A stretch of DNA of 64,000 bases from JAQBVV01 sp965249205. Lineage in GTDB: Bacteria; Acidobacteriota; Vicinamibacteria; Vicinamibacterales; UBA2999. Below, piece by piece: positions 43,334-51,721 of this stretch. The position numbers and the translations under genes are program-made. Position 1 is the first letter of the stretch. Each line of letters opens with the position of its first letter. The stretch lies in contig CBDFLL010000005.1 of NCBI GenBank assembly GCA_965249205.1, positions 1,535,307 to 1,599,306 of the forward strand. The letters are read 5' to 3'. Below the pieces are notes generated by a model. That model was not told where the DNA came from, searched no databases, and saw nothing but the letters and a program-made list of their open reading frames with translations.

Positions 43334-45440
43334 ATGCCTCGATCATCCTGTCGCCTGGCCATCGATGTCGGTGGAACTTTCACGGACGTGGTGCTCGTGG
43401 ATGACCTGAAGGCGACGGTTTGGTTCGCCAAGGTCCTGAGCACCCCAGGCGACCCTTCCGAGGGCTCGCTCGCCGGGGCCGGCCGAATCCTGGAACGAAC
43501 CAAGGTCTCGCCGGAAGCGGTGACTGGCGTCATTCACGCCACCACCGTGGCGACCAACGCGGTACTCGAGGGCAAGGGCGCGCGGACCGGACTGATCACC
43601 ACCCGCGGATTTCGCGACGTCCTGGAAATGGCGCGGGAGGCACGATACGACATCTACGACCTCGGCATACGAATCCCCCCCCTTGGTGCCTCGCCGGCAC
43701 CGGTGCGAGGTCAACGAACGCATAAGCCATAACGGCGAGATCCTGACCCCACTTGACGACGAAGAGGTGTCCGAGGTCCTCTCCCGCCTGATCGAGAAAG
43801 CCGATCTCCAGTCGCTGGCCATATGCCTTTTACACGGCTACGCGCACCCCGGTCACGAGGCCCGGATCGCCGAGATCGCGGCGCATATGTTTCCCGATCT
43901 GACGATCAGTGTCTCCCACCAGGTGTCGGCCGAAATCCGGGAGTTCGAACGTACCTCCACCACCGTTGTCGATGCCTACGTAAAGCCTCTGGTACAGAGC
44001 TACGTGGGTCGGCTGACTGAAGGATTGCGCGACCTTGGAATGCGTCACGAAGTATCCATGATGCTATCCCACGGGGGCATCGGGCCGGCCTCCGAGGTCG
44101 CTGACTGTTTTCCGGTTCGCATGATCGAATCTGGTCCCGCCGCTGGTGCCATCGCCGCCGGCCATTTCGCCCGCGAGGCTCTCGCGCGCGCCGACGCCAT
44201 CGCCTTCGACATGGGGGGAACGACGGCGAAGATATCGGTGATTCGCGATGGCGAACCCGCCGTTACACACGAGTACGAAGTCGGCCACGTCCACCGGTTC
44301 AAACGCGGCAGCGGCTATCCATTGCAAGTGTCCGCCATCGAGCTGCTCGAGATCGGCGCCGGGGGCGGCAGCATCGCGCACATCAACGAACTTGGCCTGC
44401 TCAACGTGGGACCGCGATCCGCCGGCGCCGATCCGGGGCCGGTCAGCTACGGGCGCGGCGGCGACCAGCCTACCGTCACCGACGCCGACCTGGTGCTGGG
44501 ATACCTCGACGCCGAGTATTTCCTGGGCGGCGACATGAAACTCGATACCGACAAGGCCAGGTCGGCAATAGAGGGGCAAATCTCCGGCAAGCTCGACATG
44601 TCGGTCGAACAGGTTGCCTGGGGCGTGCATGACGTTGTCAACGAGAGCATGGCGGCGGCCATCCGCGCCCACGCCGCCGAAAAGGGCATCGACCTGCGCC
44701 GCTACGGGATGATCGCCTTCGGCGGTGCCGGCCCCGTTCACGCCTATGCATTGGCGAGAAAACTCGGCGTGGGCCGCGTCCTATGCCCATTCGGTGCCGG
44801 CGTGGCCTCGGCCATCGGCTGTCTGGTCGCCCCCCCGGCGGTTGAACTGATGACCGCCCATTTTTCTCTGTTGGACGACATGGACTGGGTGAAAGTGGGA
44901 CAGCATTACGCCGACATGAAAATTTCCGGAGAGGTTGCCCTGGCCAAGCTGATCGGGGCCGATGGCGGTCTCGTCATGCAGCGCTCGATCGACATGCGCT
45001 GTCAGGGCCAAGGCTATTCGGTGACCGTTCCCGTGATCGAGGACGAGACACCAACCGAAACGATTGCCCCGGCCCTTCGATCCCATTTTTCCGGCACTTA
45101 CGAAACCGTCTATGGGCATCTCCCGCCGGACGTGCCGTTGGAGGTGGTGGGCCTGCGCGCACGCGTTCTAGAGCCACGTTCCGATCTCAGGATCGCCAGG
45201 GCCCTCGATAAACCAGGGCAAATGGATGGGCCGCCACTGAAGGGCAGGCGAGCGGTTTATTTCGAGGCCTCCGGCGGCTATGCGGAGACCGCCATTTACG
45301 ATCGATACCGCTTGGTGGCGGGCGAGGTCATGATGGGCCCGGCCGTCATCGAGGAACGGGAGACCAGCATCGTCGTCGGTCCGGATGCCGGGTTCCACCT
45401 CGATTCCGCCGCCAATGTCGTCATCGACTTCAAGGAATAA
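43334..45440 (+). pseudogene. hyuA: hyuA, hydantoinase/oxoprolinase subunit A, frameshifted in a C8 tract
   Basis: The ATG at 43334 (GAAGGA upstream) begins LAIDVGGTFTDVVLVDD, the ATP-binding start of HyuA, and continues through IHATTVATNAVLEGKGARTG to IRIPP. At the run of eight Cs (43675-43682) the frame is lost. Removing one C restores LVPRRHRCEVNERI and the rest of the gene: IESGPAAGAIAAGHFAREA, AFDMGGTTAKISVI, IGAGGGSIAHI, GGAGPVHAYALARKLG, ending VVIDFKE. The protein would hydrolyse cyclic amides or carboxylate N-methylhydantoin-like or ketone substrates with ATP. The tract may be a sequencing error or a slippage site. Confidence 0.8.
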
Positions 45441-45444
45441 GGCC

Positions 45445-47043
45445 ATGGGCGTCCTGGATCCCATTACCGTCGAAGTGCTTTGGACGCGATTGATCTCGGC
45501 CATCGACGAGGCCGCCCTGACCCTGCATCGCACGTCGTTTTCGACCGTGGTACGGGAGTCGCACGACTACACGTGCATGGTGTTGGCTCCCGACGGCCAG
45601 GCGGTGGCGCAATCGACCCGTAGCATCCCGTCGTTCATCGGTACCCTGCCCATTACGGTGAAGGCCTTTCTCCGCAAGTACCCGGCCGAAACACTACGAC
45701 GGGGGGACGTGATCATCAGCAATGATCCGTGGATCGGCACCGGACATCTCCCGGACTTGACGCTGGCGACGCCAATCTTCCATCAAGAGCGACTGGTCGG
45801 GTTTGCCGGTGCCGTCGCGCACATGGGGGACATAGGCGGACGGCGGCGCGCGCCCGACGCCAAGAATATTTACGAGGAAGGCCTGCAGATACCCATCCTC
45901 AAGCTTTATGAGGCGGGGCGGCGCAATGAGACCTTGTTCGAGATCATTTGCCGGAACGTGCGCATTCCCGACGAACTCACCGGCGATATTCACGCCATGG
46001 TCGGTGGATGCGAGAAGATGCGAACCGGTGTCGCCGAATTGTTATCCGAATATGCCATGGCTGACCTGTGGAAGTTGGCCAACAGGATCATCGATCTGAC
46101 CCATGCCGCCATGAGCCGGGCGATCGGTGGGATTCCTGACGGCGTGTACCAAACCGTCACGCCCATCGATTCCTTCGACACCAAGTCCCCGCTCGAGATT
46201 CACTGCCGAATGGACGTCCAAGGCGACAGGATGATGGTCGATTTTGCTGGGAGCTCGCCGCAAAATCCGTCACCCCTGAACTCGGTGCTCGGCTACACTC
46301 GGGCGTACTCGACCTACGCCCTGAAGTGTGTCTTGCTGCCGGACGTGCCCAACAACGAAGGCAACTTTCTTCCCGTTTCCATCACCGCGCCCGAAGGCTG
46401 CTTTCTCAATCCCAGATATCCGGCGGCGGTGGAGGCCCGGGCAACGGTCGGGCACTACTGTACAAGCGCCATTCTCCATACCCTGGCCGAGGCGATACCC
46501 GAGCGGGTGCCGGCGGAAAGCGGCATCCCGCTGCATGGTTTCACCATGTCCGGCTGGAACGATGGTCGCCCGTTTTCCACCATCATCTTTTTCAGTGGCG
46601 GTCTGGGTGCTAGGCCCGATCAGGACGGAATTTCGACGCTGAGCTTTCCGACCAATGTATCGACGACGCCGGTCGAGATCCTGGAACGCTCATTTCCGGT
46701 GCGGATCGGCGACAAATCATTGCTGCGCGGCTCCGGAGGTGAGGGCAAGTTTCGCGGCGGGCTCGGTCAACGGTTGGCCCTCGAGGTCGTAAGCCCGCAC
46801 CCGGTAAACATCTCCGTGCTTTCGCAGCGCCTGAACTTTCCGCCACATGGCCGGCAGGGCGGAAGGAACGGCAGCCTGGAGCGTATCCTCCTCAATAATG
46901 AGCCGGTGGAGGCGGGCAGTCCGTTCCAGCTCACCAAGGGCGATGTCATCGTTCTGGAATTGCCGGGAGGTGGCGGCTTTGGACCGGTGGAAGAACGGGA
47001 TCCTCGCCTGCGTGAAGCCGATCGAAAAGACGGACTCGTGTAG
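45445..47043 (+). CDS. hyuB: Hydantoinase/oxoprolinase subunit B
   Basis: 532 residues. The start ATG lies four bases after the hyuA stop, so the pair is one operon. Family marks include DPITVEVLWTRLISAIDEA, ESHDYTCMVLAPDGQAVAQS, SNDPWIGTGHLPDLTLATP, AHMGDIGGRRRAPDAKNIYEEGL and a C-terminal LPGGGGFG. It is the partner of HyuA in ATP-dependent opening of cyclic amides or similar carboxylase reactions; the exact substrate is open. The gene itself is intact. Confidence 0.85.
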   Translation: MGVLDPITVEVLWTRLISAIDEAALTLHRTSFSTVVRESHDYTCMVLAPDGQAVAQSTRSIPSFIGTLPITVKAFLRKYPAETLRRGDVIISNDPWIGTGHLPDLTLATPIFHQERLVGFAGAVAHMGDIGGRRRAPDAKNIYEEGLQIPILKLYEAGRRNETLFEIICRNVRIPDELTGDIHAMVGGCEKMRTGVAELLSEYAMADLWKLANRIIDLTHAAMSRAIGGIPDGVYQTVTPIDSFDTKSPLEIHCRMDVQGDRMMVDFAGSSPQNPSPLNSVLGYTRAYSTYALKCVLLPDVPNNEGNFLPVSITAPEGCFLNPRYPAAVEARATVGHYCTSAILHTLAEAIPERVPAESGIPLHGFTMSGWNDGRPFSTIIFFSGGLGARPDQDGISTLSFPTNVSTTPVEILERSFPVRIGDKSLLRGSGGEGKFRGGLGQRLALEVVSPHPVNISVLSQRLNFPPHGRQGGRNGSLERILLNNEPVEAGSPFQLTKGDVIVLELPGGGGFGPVEERDPRLREADRKDGLV

Positions 47044-47053
47044 ACGCCCGCCG

Positions 47054-47275
47054 TCAAGTCCCACTCGCGGCCGTGATTTCGGCCACGGCCGTCGTGGCTC
47101 GATCCCAGGTCGCGCGGACGATTCCCGGGTCGTTGCCCAGCTCGAGCATATCGATCCCCAGATCCACATGTTTTTTATGCCCGCCGGTTCCGTGCCGACG
47201 CCCAATCATCGATCCGCTCCATCGCCTCGACGCTTTCGATCATGATCCCGATCATTGGCTCGCTATCGCTGAAGC
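47054..47275 (-). pseudogene. HpcH/HpaI aldolase-family relic
   Basis: On the minus strand one frame gives MIGIMIESVEAMERID, the conserved IEs/tpeAvenId segment of the family. A second frame gives GHKKHVDLGIDMLELGNDPG and IVRATWDRATTAV to a stop at 47054, the typical C-terminus. The segment between these motifs and the whole N-terminus are missing. The gene would have cleaved or formed 2-oxo-hydroxy acids, convergent with hyuAB. The rest of the 331-base space between hyuB and the RraA-like gene shows nothing else. Confidence 0.6.
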
Positions 47276-47374
47276 AGTCTTCATTCCCCGTTGCACGGCG
47301 ATGCTAGCATCGAAGCAACTTGGTGCTAATCTGATCCAAGAAATTCCACCACATCTCAATCGGGAGCCTGTCCT

Positions 47375-48262
47375 ATGCGCCTAGCTCACTTCCTCACCCC
47401 AGTGGCATTTTTCGTTTTCGCCGCAGTGGCCAATGCACAGGTGTCTTACGACCAGGACTTCGAACCGGACGTGCAGGCCCCCGATGATTTCCGGGCCAAC
47501 CGAACCTCGTTCTCCGCCATCATGGAGGTGTTGGCGGCAGGCCGACCGGAGGTAACCCAGGATCAACTCGATCGATTGAGATCCGTGTCCCTGGAGACCA
47601 TATTCTTCGCGGTGGGCGACTACCGTACCAACTATGTTCGCGACTTCGCCAACACTCGTCCCGGCGAACGCCTGGTGGGCCGAGCCTTGACAATGCGCTT
47701 CCTGCCGCCGCGCCCAGACCTGGTGCGGGCATCCAATGTGCTGGCTGAGGAGGGAAACTGGGATCGCAGATACTATGCACGCGCGGCGGAGGAGGCTCAG
47801 CCTGGTGACGTGGTGGTCGCCGAACTCGGGGGCAGCGATGGCCACAATTTATTCGGTGACATGGGGGCCACCGGAATACAGATGCGCGGGGCAGCGGGCG
47901 TGGTGATCGACGGCGGTCTGCGTGACCTTGCCGGAATGCAAGACGACCGCTTCCAGGGCTTCCCGGTATTGCACCGCTTCTCCGATCCTCGGAGTACTTC
48001 CTGGGTTGGCGTGGAGTACAACGTGCCGGTACGCATTGGCAATGTCTCCGTTTTGCCGGGAGACATCGTTGTTGGAGACGATGGTGGGGTAATCTTCTTC
48101 CCACCGGAGCTTCTGGAAGACGTATTCGAATACGCGGACCAGAAAGCAGCCCGGGAAACATTCCAGCTTCAGTTGCTACAGGAAAAAAACTATCGCTTCC
48201 GCGACATCTACCCACTGTCGCCACCACTAGCGGAGCAACTGGAGAAGTCGCTAGAGCCCTGA
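47375..48262 (+). CDS. Exported RraA/HMG-aldolase-family protein
   Basis: 295 residues. A signal peptide (RLAHFLTPVAFFVFAAVANA) precedes an RraA-fold domain. Its active-site region contains GDMGATGIQMRGAAGVVIDG and GLRDL with R183-D184, the Arg-Asp pair used for metal and substrate in 4-hydroxy-4-methyl-2-oxoglutarate aldolases. IGNVSVLPGDIVVGDDGGVIF is the other hallmark. Most family members are cytoplasmic, so export is unusual. GGGAG lies eight bases before the ATG. It is the last intact gene of the IS-bounded hyuAB segment. Confidence 0.8.
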   Translation: MRLAHFLTPVAFFVFAAVANAQVSYDQDFEPDVQAPDDFRANRTSFSAIMEVLAAGRPEVTQDQLDRLRSVSLETIFFAVGDYRTNYVRDFANTRPGERLVGRALTMRFLPPRPDLVRASNVLAEEGNWDRRYYARAAEEAQPGDVVVAELGGSDGHNLFGDMGATGIQMRGAAGVVIDGGLRDLAGMQDDRFQGFPVLHRFSDPRSTSWVGVEYNVPVRIGNVSVLPGDIVVGDDGGVIFFPPELLEDVFEYADQKAARETFQLQLLQEKNYRFRDIYPLSPPLAEQLEKSLEP

Positions 48263-48310
48263 TCGAGACCGCTGCACAGCCCGGACAGAATTGCCTGTAC
48301 TCTTCTCTCC

Positions 48311-48424
48311 CACGGACGTCCCCCCGGTTTTCAGTAGCACTCTGGTTTTAGAGTTCGGCCCTAGCGAAAGGGTCAAACGATGAAGAAACGATTCACCGAA
48401 GCGCAGATCGTGGGCTTCTATCGT
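48311..48424 (+). mobile_element. IS3-family relic: left end and first codons of orfA
   Basis: CCCCCGGTTTTCAGTAGC resembles an IS3 (IS407-like) end. After it, ATG at 48380 reads MKKRFTEAQIVGFY, the well-known start of IS3-family OrfA proteins. The match stops after about 14 codons. IS copy 3 begins 40 bases later. Confidence 0.55.
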
Positions 48425-48464
48425 CTTGCTCGCAGGTTGCTTCCTTGTTGTCGCATTGTCCTAG

Positions 48465-49759
48465 CAGGCTGCTGAAGAACCCGGGTGATCGGGCCGTTTT
48501 CTAAGGATCATGCGAGTCACCACCGACCGACAACGGTGCGCACGGCTGTGCGCTGGCCCCGATCAAGGGGCCGGCGACACGCGCGGCCGGTGATCAGGGA
48601 CACCTCGCCTCCAGATTCCGCAGCCGGACCAAGTTATAGACCGTGGCGGCGAAGGTAAGCTGCCAATCCACGAGGGCGACACCGCGATGCCGGAGTTTGC
48701 GCAAGCCGCCGACGGTCTTCATCCAGCCAAAGACCTGTTCTACGAGTTTCCGTTTCCGCTGACTGACGTGATAGCCCGCATGCCGCGTGGTCCGGCCATC
48801 GATCGCACTCCAGCGGACCTTCTGAGCAACGTGGGGCGTGACGGCCCGGATACGGACAGCGGCCACAAAGCTTGCCACATCGTAGCCCTTGTCCGCCCCG
48901 ACCGTGCTGCCCGGCGGCGCGCTGGCCTCCAGCAACAGCGCCGCTGCCTCGCGTTCGGCGGTCCCCGTCGCGTGAGTCGCGCAGACGTTGGCGACAAGTC
49001 CCTGTCGCTTGTCCAGCAGCACGTGGCCCAGATACGCCAGCTTGGCTTCCTTCCCCTGGCCCTTCCGAGGCAGCATCGCCTCCGGATCGGTCGTCGACTG
49101 GTGCGTGTCGTTGCGCCGCCGCTCCCCGTGGAAGTTGACCGTGGGATTCCCGGGGTCATCGGGCGGGTCGCTCTCCGCCGCGTCCCGGCACCGAAAGCTC
49201 TTCAGGCTGGCCCACGCTTCCAATTGGGTCCCATCCACAGTGAAGTGTTCGTCCGAGAGCAGCCCGGCCGCCCGCGCGTGGGCCTGCACCGCATCAAAGA
49301 AGGCGGCCGCGAGATCGCCCGCCAGCAGCCGGTCGCGATTCTTGGTAAACGTGGTGGGATGCCAAACCGGGTCGTCCAAATTCAAGCCCACGAACCAGCG
49401 GAACAGCAGGTTGTAATTGAGCTCTTCCATCAGCAGCCGCTCGCTCCGCACCGTGTAGAGCACCTGCAGCAACAACGCGCGCAGCAGCTGTTCCGGCGGG
49501 ATCGACGGACGCCCTGTGTTGGCGTACAGGCCGGCGAACCTGCGCGACATCGTTCTCAGCGCTTCGTCCGTCAGCGCGCGAACCGCGCGGAGCGGATGGT
49601 CGGCTGGCACGCGCTGTTCCGGCGACAGGTAGCTGAACATGTGAGTGCTTTGCTCATCGTGTCCGCGCATGATGGGGCTCCCTTCAGCGGTGTTGGGAGC
49701 ATGGTAGTACGCCGGGATCGATCTGTCGATCCCATTTCACGGAGTTTTTCAGCAGCCTG
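48465..49759 (-). mobile_element. IS5-type insertion sequence, copy 3
   Basis: 1295 bp flanked by CTAG on both sides (48461-48464 and 49760-49763). Same orientation as copies 2 and 4. With copy 2 it brackets 5.2 kb carrying hyuAB and the exported RraA-like gene, a composite-transposon layout. Confidence 0.9.
48594..49670 (-). CDS. IS5-family DDE transposase (copy 3)
   Basis: 358 residues, identical in protein sequence to copy 4; D146, D260 and E311 are intact. Confidence 0.95.
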   Translation of the reverse strand: MRGHDEQSTHMFSYLSPEQRVPADHPLRAVRALTDEALRTMSRRFAGLYANTGRPSIPPEQLLRALLLQVLYTVRSERLLMEELNYNLLFRWFVGLNLDDPVWHPTTFTKNRDRLLAGDLAAAFFDAVQAHARAAGLLSDEHFTVDGTQLEAWASLKSFRCRDAAESDPPDDPGNPTVNFHGERRRNDTHQSTTDPEAMLPRKGQGKEAKLAYLGHVLLDKRQGLVANVCATHATGTAEREAAALLLEASAPPGSTVGADKGYDVASFVAAVRIRAVTPHVAQKVRWSAIDGRTTRHAGYHVSQRKRKLVEQVFGWMKTVGGLRKLRHRGVALVDWQLTFAATVYNLVRLRNLEARCP

Positions 49760-50022
49760 CTAGGAAGAAGCAGCGGAAGCTCGCGACCTCGCCCGTTCCG
49801 TGCAATGCGTACGCCCAACCTACCGACCTGTCGGCGAGCGCCGCTTCGGCGCTGAACTCACGCCGCGCGCAGCGACCGGCGCAGCGCCTTCCTGAAATAG
49901 GCGATCACTTCCCAGGTGGGGACGCCAAATGGTCGGCGATTCCTCCTACAATCAGGCCGACCTCCGATGGCCCTGACCCCCGGCACCGCCTCGGCCCGTA
50001 TGAGATTGCCGCCCAGATCGGC

Positions 50023-50556
50023 GTGGGAGGGCCCGCCTTCGTCCGCGCGGACGTTCGGAGCGCGGACTTCAGCGCGCCGCCGAAGCCGAGGGGAGGATTC
50101 ACCGATCTCGCCGGCCTGCAGGCCGGGGGATTACTCGGCATCGTCGCCAACGTCGTGGCGCACGAGCTCGCCCACGCCGTTAACCTCTACCATCCTGGTC
50201 CAAGCGTCATATCCACTGACTGTGGCTCCGGCGTCTCCAATGCTGCCGCTCGCTACAACGGCGTCACCTCCGGTCCGATGGGAAACCTGATGCGCTATAA
50301 CGCGGGGGGTATCGGCCTCATGTTCTACTTCTCCGCCGACGGCAGCTGCCATCTTTACCCGGTGAACGAGGACCGCACATTCGGCAGCCAGCTCGTCACC
50401 ACGTTGCAGGGCGACGGCATCAACGGAGGCGATCCATCCTTCGACGATTTCGGACGGCCACGACCGGTGAGCGGCGACGCCGGCTGCTTCGGTACGCAGC
50501 GCAGCAACATGAGCCTGATCATCAACGAAAAGACACCACCGGGAGGGAGCTACTGA
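50023..50556 (+). CDS. Zinc metalloprotease fragment, fused to a kinase-like N-terminus
   Basis: 177 residues from a GTG, but the frame is open upstream to about 49925. The core is VVAHELAHAVNLYHPG (HExxH with third ligand H57) and later GNLMRY, a reprolysin/archaemetzincin-like zinc site. Directly before it the upstream frame reads RHRLGPYEIAAQIGVGG, the glycine-loop start of Acidobacteriota Ser/Thr kinases. So the true protease N-terminus (including any signal peptide) seems to have been replaced by a piece of a kinase gene. The sequence from 49764 to about 49920 shows nothing recognisable. It is followed by a lipoprotein gene with overlapping TGATG. Confidence 0.6.
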   Translation: MGGPAFVRADVRSADFSAPPKPRGGFTDLAGLQAGGLLGIVANVVAHELAHAVNLYHPGPSVISTDCGSGVSNAAARYNGVTSGPMGNLMRYNAGGIGLMFYFSADGSCHLYPVNEDRTFGSQLVTTLQGDGINGGDPSFDDFGRPRPVSGDAGCFGTQRSNMSLIINEKTPPGGSY

Positions 50557-51428
50557 TGGCCGGGTCAGCGCGTCGATACGAACTCGGTGCGTCGTTCCAT
50601 GGCCTGGCCGTACTCGCCATGCTCGGCGTCGCCGGCTGCGGGGGCGGGGATTCGGATCCTGCAGCCCCAGACGGCGATCAAACGCCGGAAGGGGGCGGCT
50701 CGAGTGCTCCCGTTGAGCTCTACCTGCAGGTGGCGGCGGGACCGCCGGGATTCGCGTCGGTAGCGGACGTCTGGGTGTCGGATGCGAGCGAGGCGGCCAG
50801 CAATTTCGATCCCGACGCCCCTCTGCCGATCGGTGACCTGTCGGCGCTCGGCGCTGATTGGCGCGCCGCCGTGTCGCTGGAACTGGTGGGTGGCGCCGGC
50901 GCTGCGCTGCCGGGGCTGCCGTCCCCGACCGCGCCGGAAGACGCCCAGACCGAGCCCGGCATCGCCACGGCTCGGTTCATCATGCCCGGCGGCGCGTGGA
51001 ACGCGGGCGACACCGTTCGCGCCCATCTCGCCGGCGATGGCTGGGAGGCGACATCACAGGAAGTCGTGATCGAGACGCCTCCCGCTGAGAGCGCCCTGCA
51101 GGCGCGCGCCTCGATCGCCCATCTGACACGCGATGCCACCGCGCTTCAGCAGGTCGCCGACGAGATGCTGGCGATCGATGCCGATGGCCACGCGGGCTAC
51201 CTCTATCGCGGTCTGGCGCTGGAGATGAACGGAGACCTCAACGGGGCTGAAGCCGCCCTGGCGACGGCCCTCGAGCGTCTCTCGACGCAGTCCGGGTCCG
51301 GCGACCTGGAGGAACCGCCGATCCTTTTGCTCCGGGCGCTCGCCCGGGTGCGCGAGCCACAGCGGCAACCGGTACTGCCTTCGTGCGTCAGCATCCGGAA
51401 GGGCCGTCGGTTATCGTCTTACCTCTAA
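50556..51428 (+). CDS. Lipoprotein with TPR-like C-terminal region
   Basis: 290 residues. The lipobox is LGVAGC near residue 28, followed by a Gly/Ser/Asp linker. The middle (VELYLQVAAGPPGFASVADV, RFIMPGGAWNAGDTVRAHLAG) is beta-rich; the region DEMLAIDADGHAGYLYRGLA plus LEMNGDLNGAEAALATALERL is one TPR-like helix pair. The last about 20 residues (SCVSIRKGRRLSSYL) look like out-of-frame sequence, so the C-terminus may be truncated. The start overlaps the protease stop by one base. Confidence 0.6.
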   Translation: MAGSARRYELGASFHGLAVLAMLGVAGCGGGDSDPAAPDGDQTPEGGGSSAPVELYLQVAAGPPGFASVADVWVSDASEAASNFDPDAPLPIGDLSALGADWRAAVSLELVGGAGAALPGLPSPTAPEDAQTEPGIATARFIMPGGAWNAGDTVRAHLAGDGWEATSQEVVIETPPAESALQARASIAHLTRDATALQQVADEMLAIDADGHAGYLYRGLALEMNGDLNGAEAALATALERLSTQSGSGDLEEPPILLLRALARVREPQRQPVLPSCVSIRKGRRLSSYL

Positions 51429-51476
51429 GGCCGAGCGGAATCTGCAACCTCGCGCCCCCACAGTTTCTTCAACGCG

Positions 51477-51632
51477 ATGGCGGATCGGCCTCACTATGTG
51501 ATGTTCTCGCCCAGCGGCGCCAAGGACAGCCTGCGAAACATCGATCGAGACGGGCGAGTTCACGTGCTCGATGGCGACCTGGGACACCCAGAGGAATGTG
51601 ACGTCCGCTGCCGTGCCGGCGGATGCCGATGA
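51477..51632 (+). pseudogene. Possible remnant of a pyridoxamine-phosphate-oxidase-like gene
   Basis: A 51-codon frame reads MADRPHYVMFSPSGAKDSLR followed by NIDRDGRVHVLDGD. The phrase SLRNI-RDGRV resembles the flavin-binding strand of PPOX/F420-type split-barrel proteins. It is too short to be functional. The rest of 51429-51721 shows nothing else. Confidence 0.3.
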
Positions 51633-51721
51633 GTAGCAGATCGCCGGGCTGACCGCCGTCGTCTCAGGCTACGTGAAGCCGCCGCGTGTCAAGCAGCCTC
51701 CTGATGCGCTGTCGGGGGGGA

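Noticed and set aside
47160..47175. Frameshift at the A6/T6 run in the aldolase relic
   Set aside because: Reading CAT-AAA-AAA-CAT gives an uninterrupted conserved C-terminus, so the run itself is not shifted; the loss lies upstream of it.
48687..49763. 358-codon antisense frame in the IS element
   Set aside because: It is present in three copies but broken by a silent third-position change in copy 2 while the transposase is intact, so it is not under selection.
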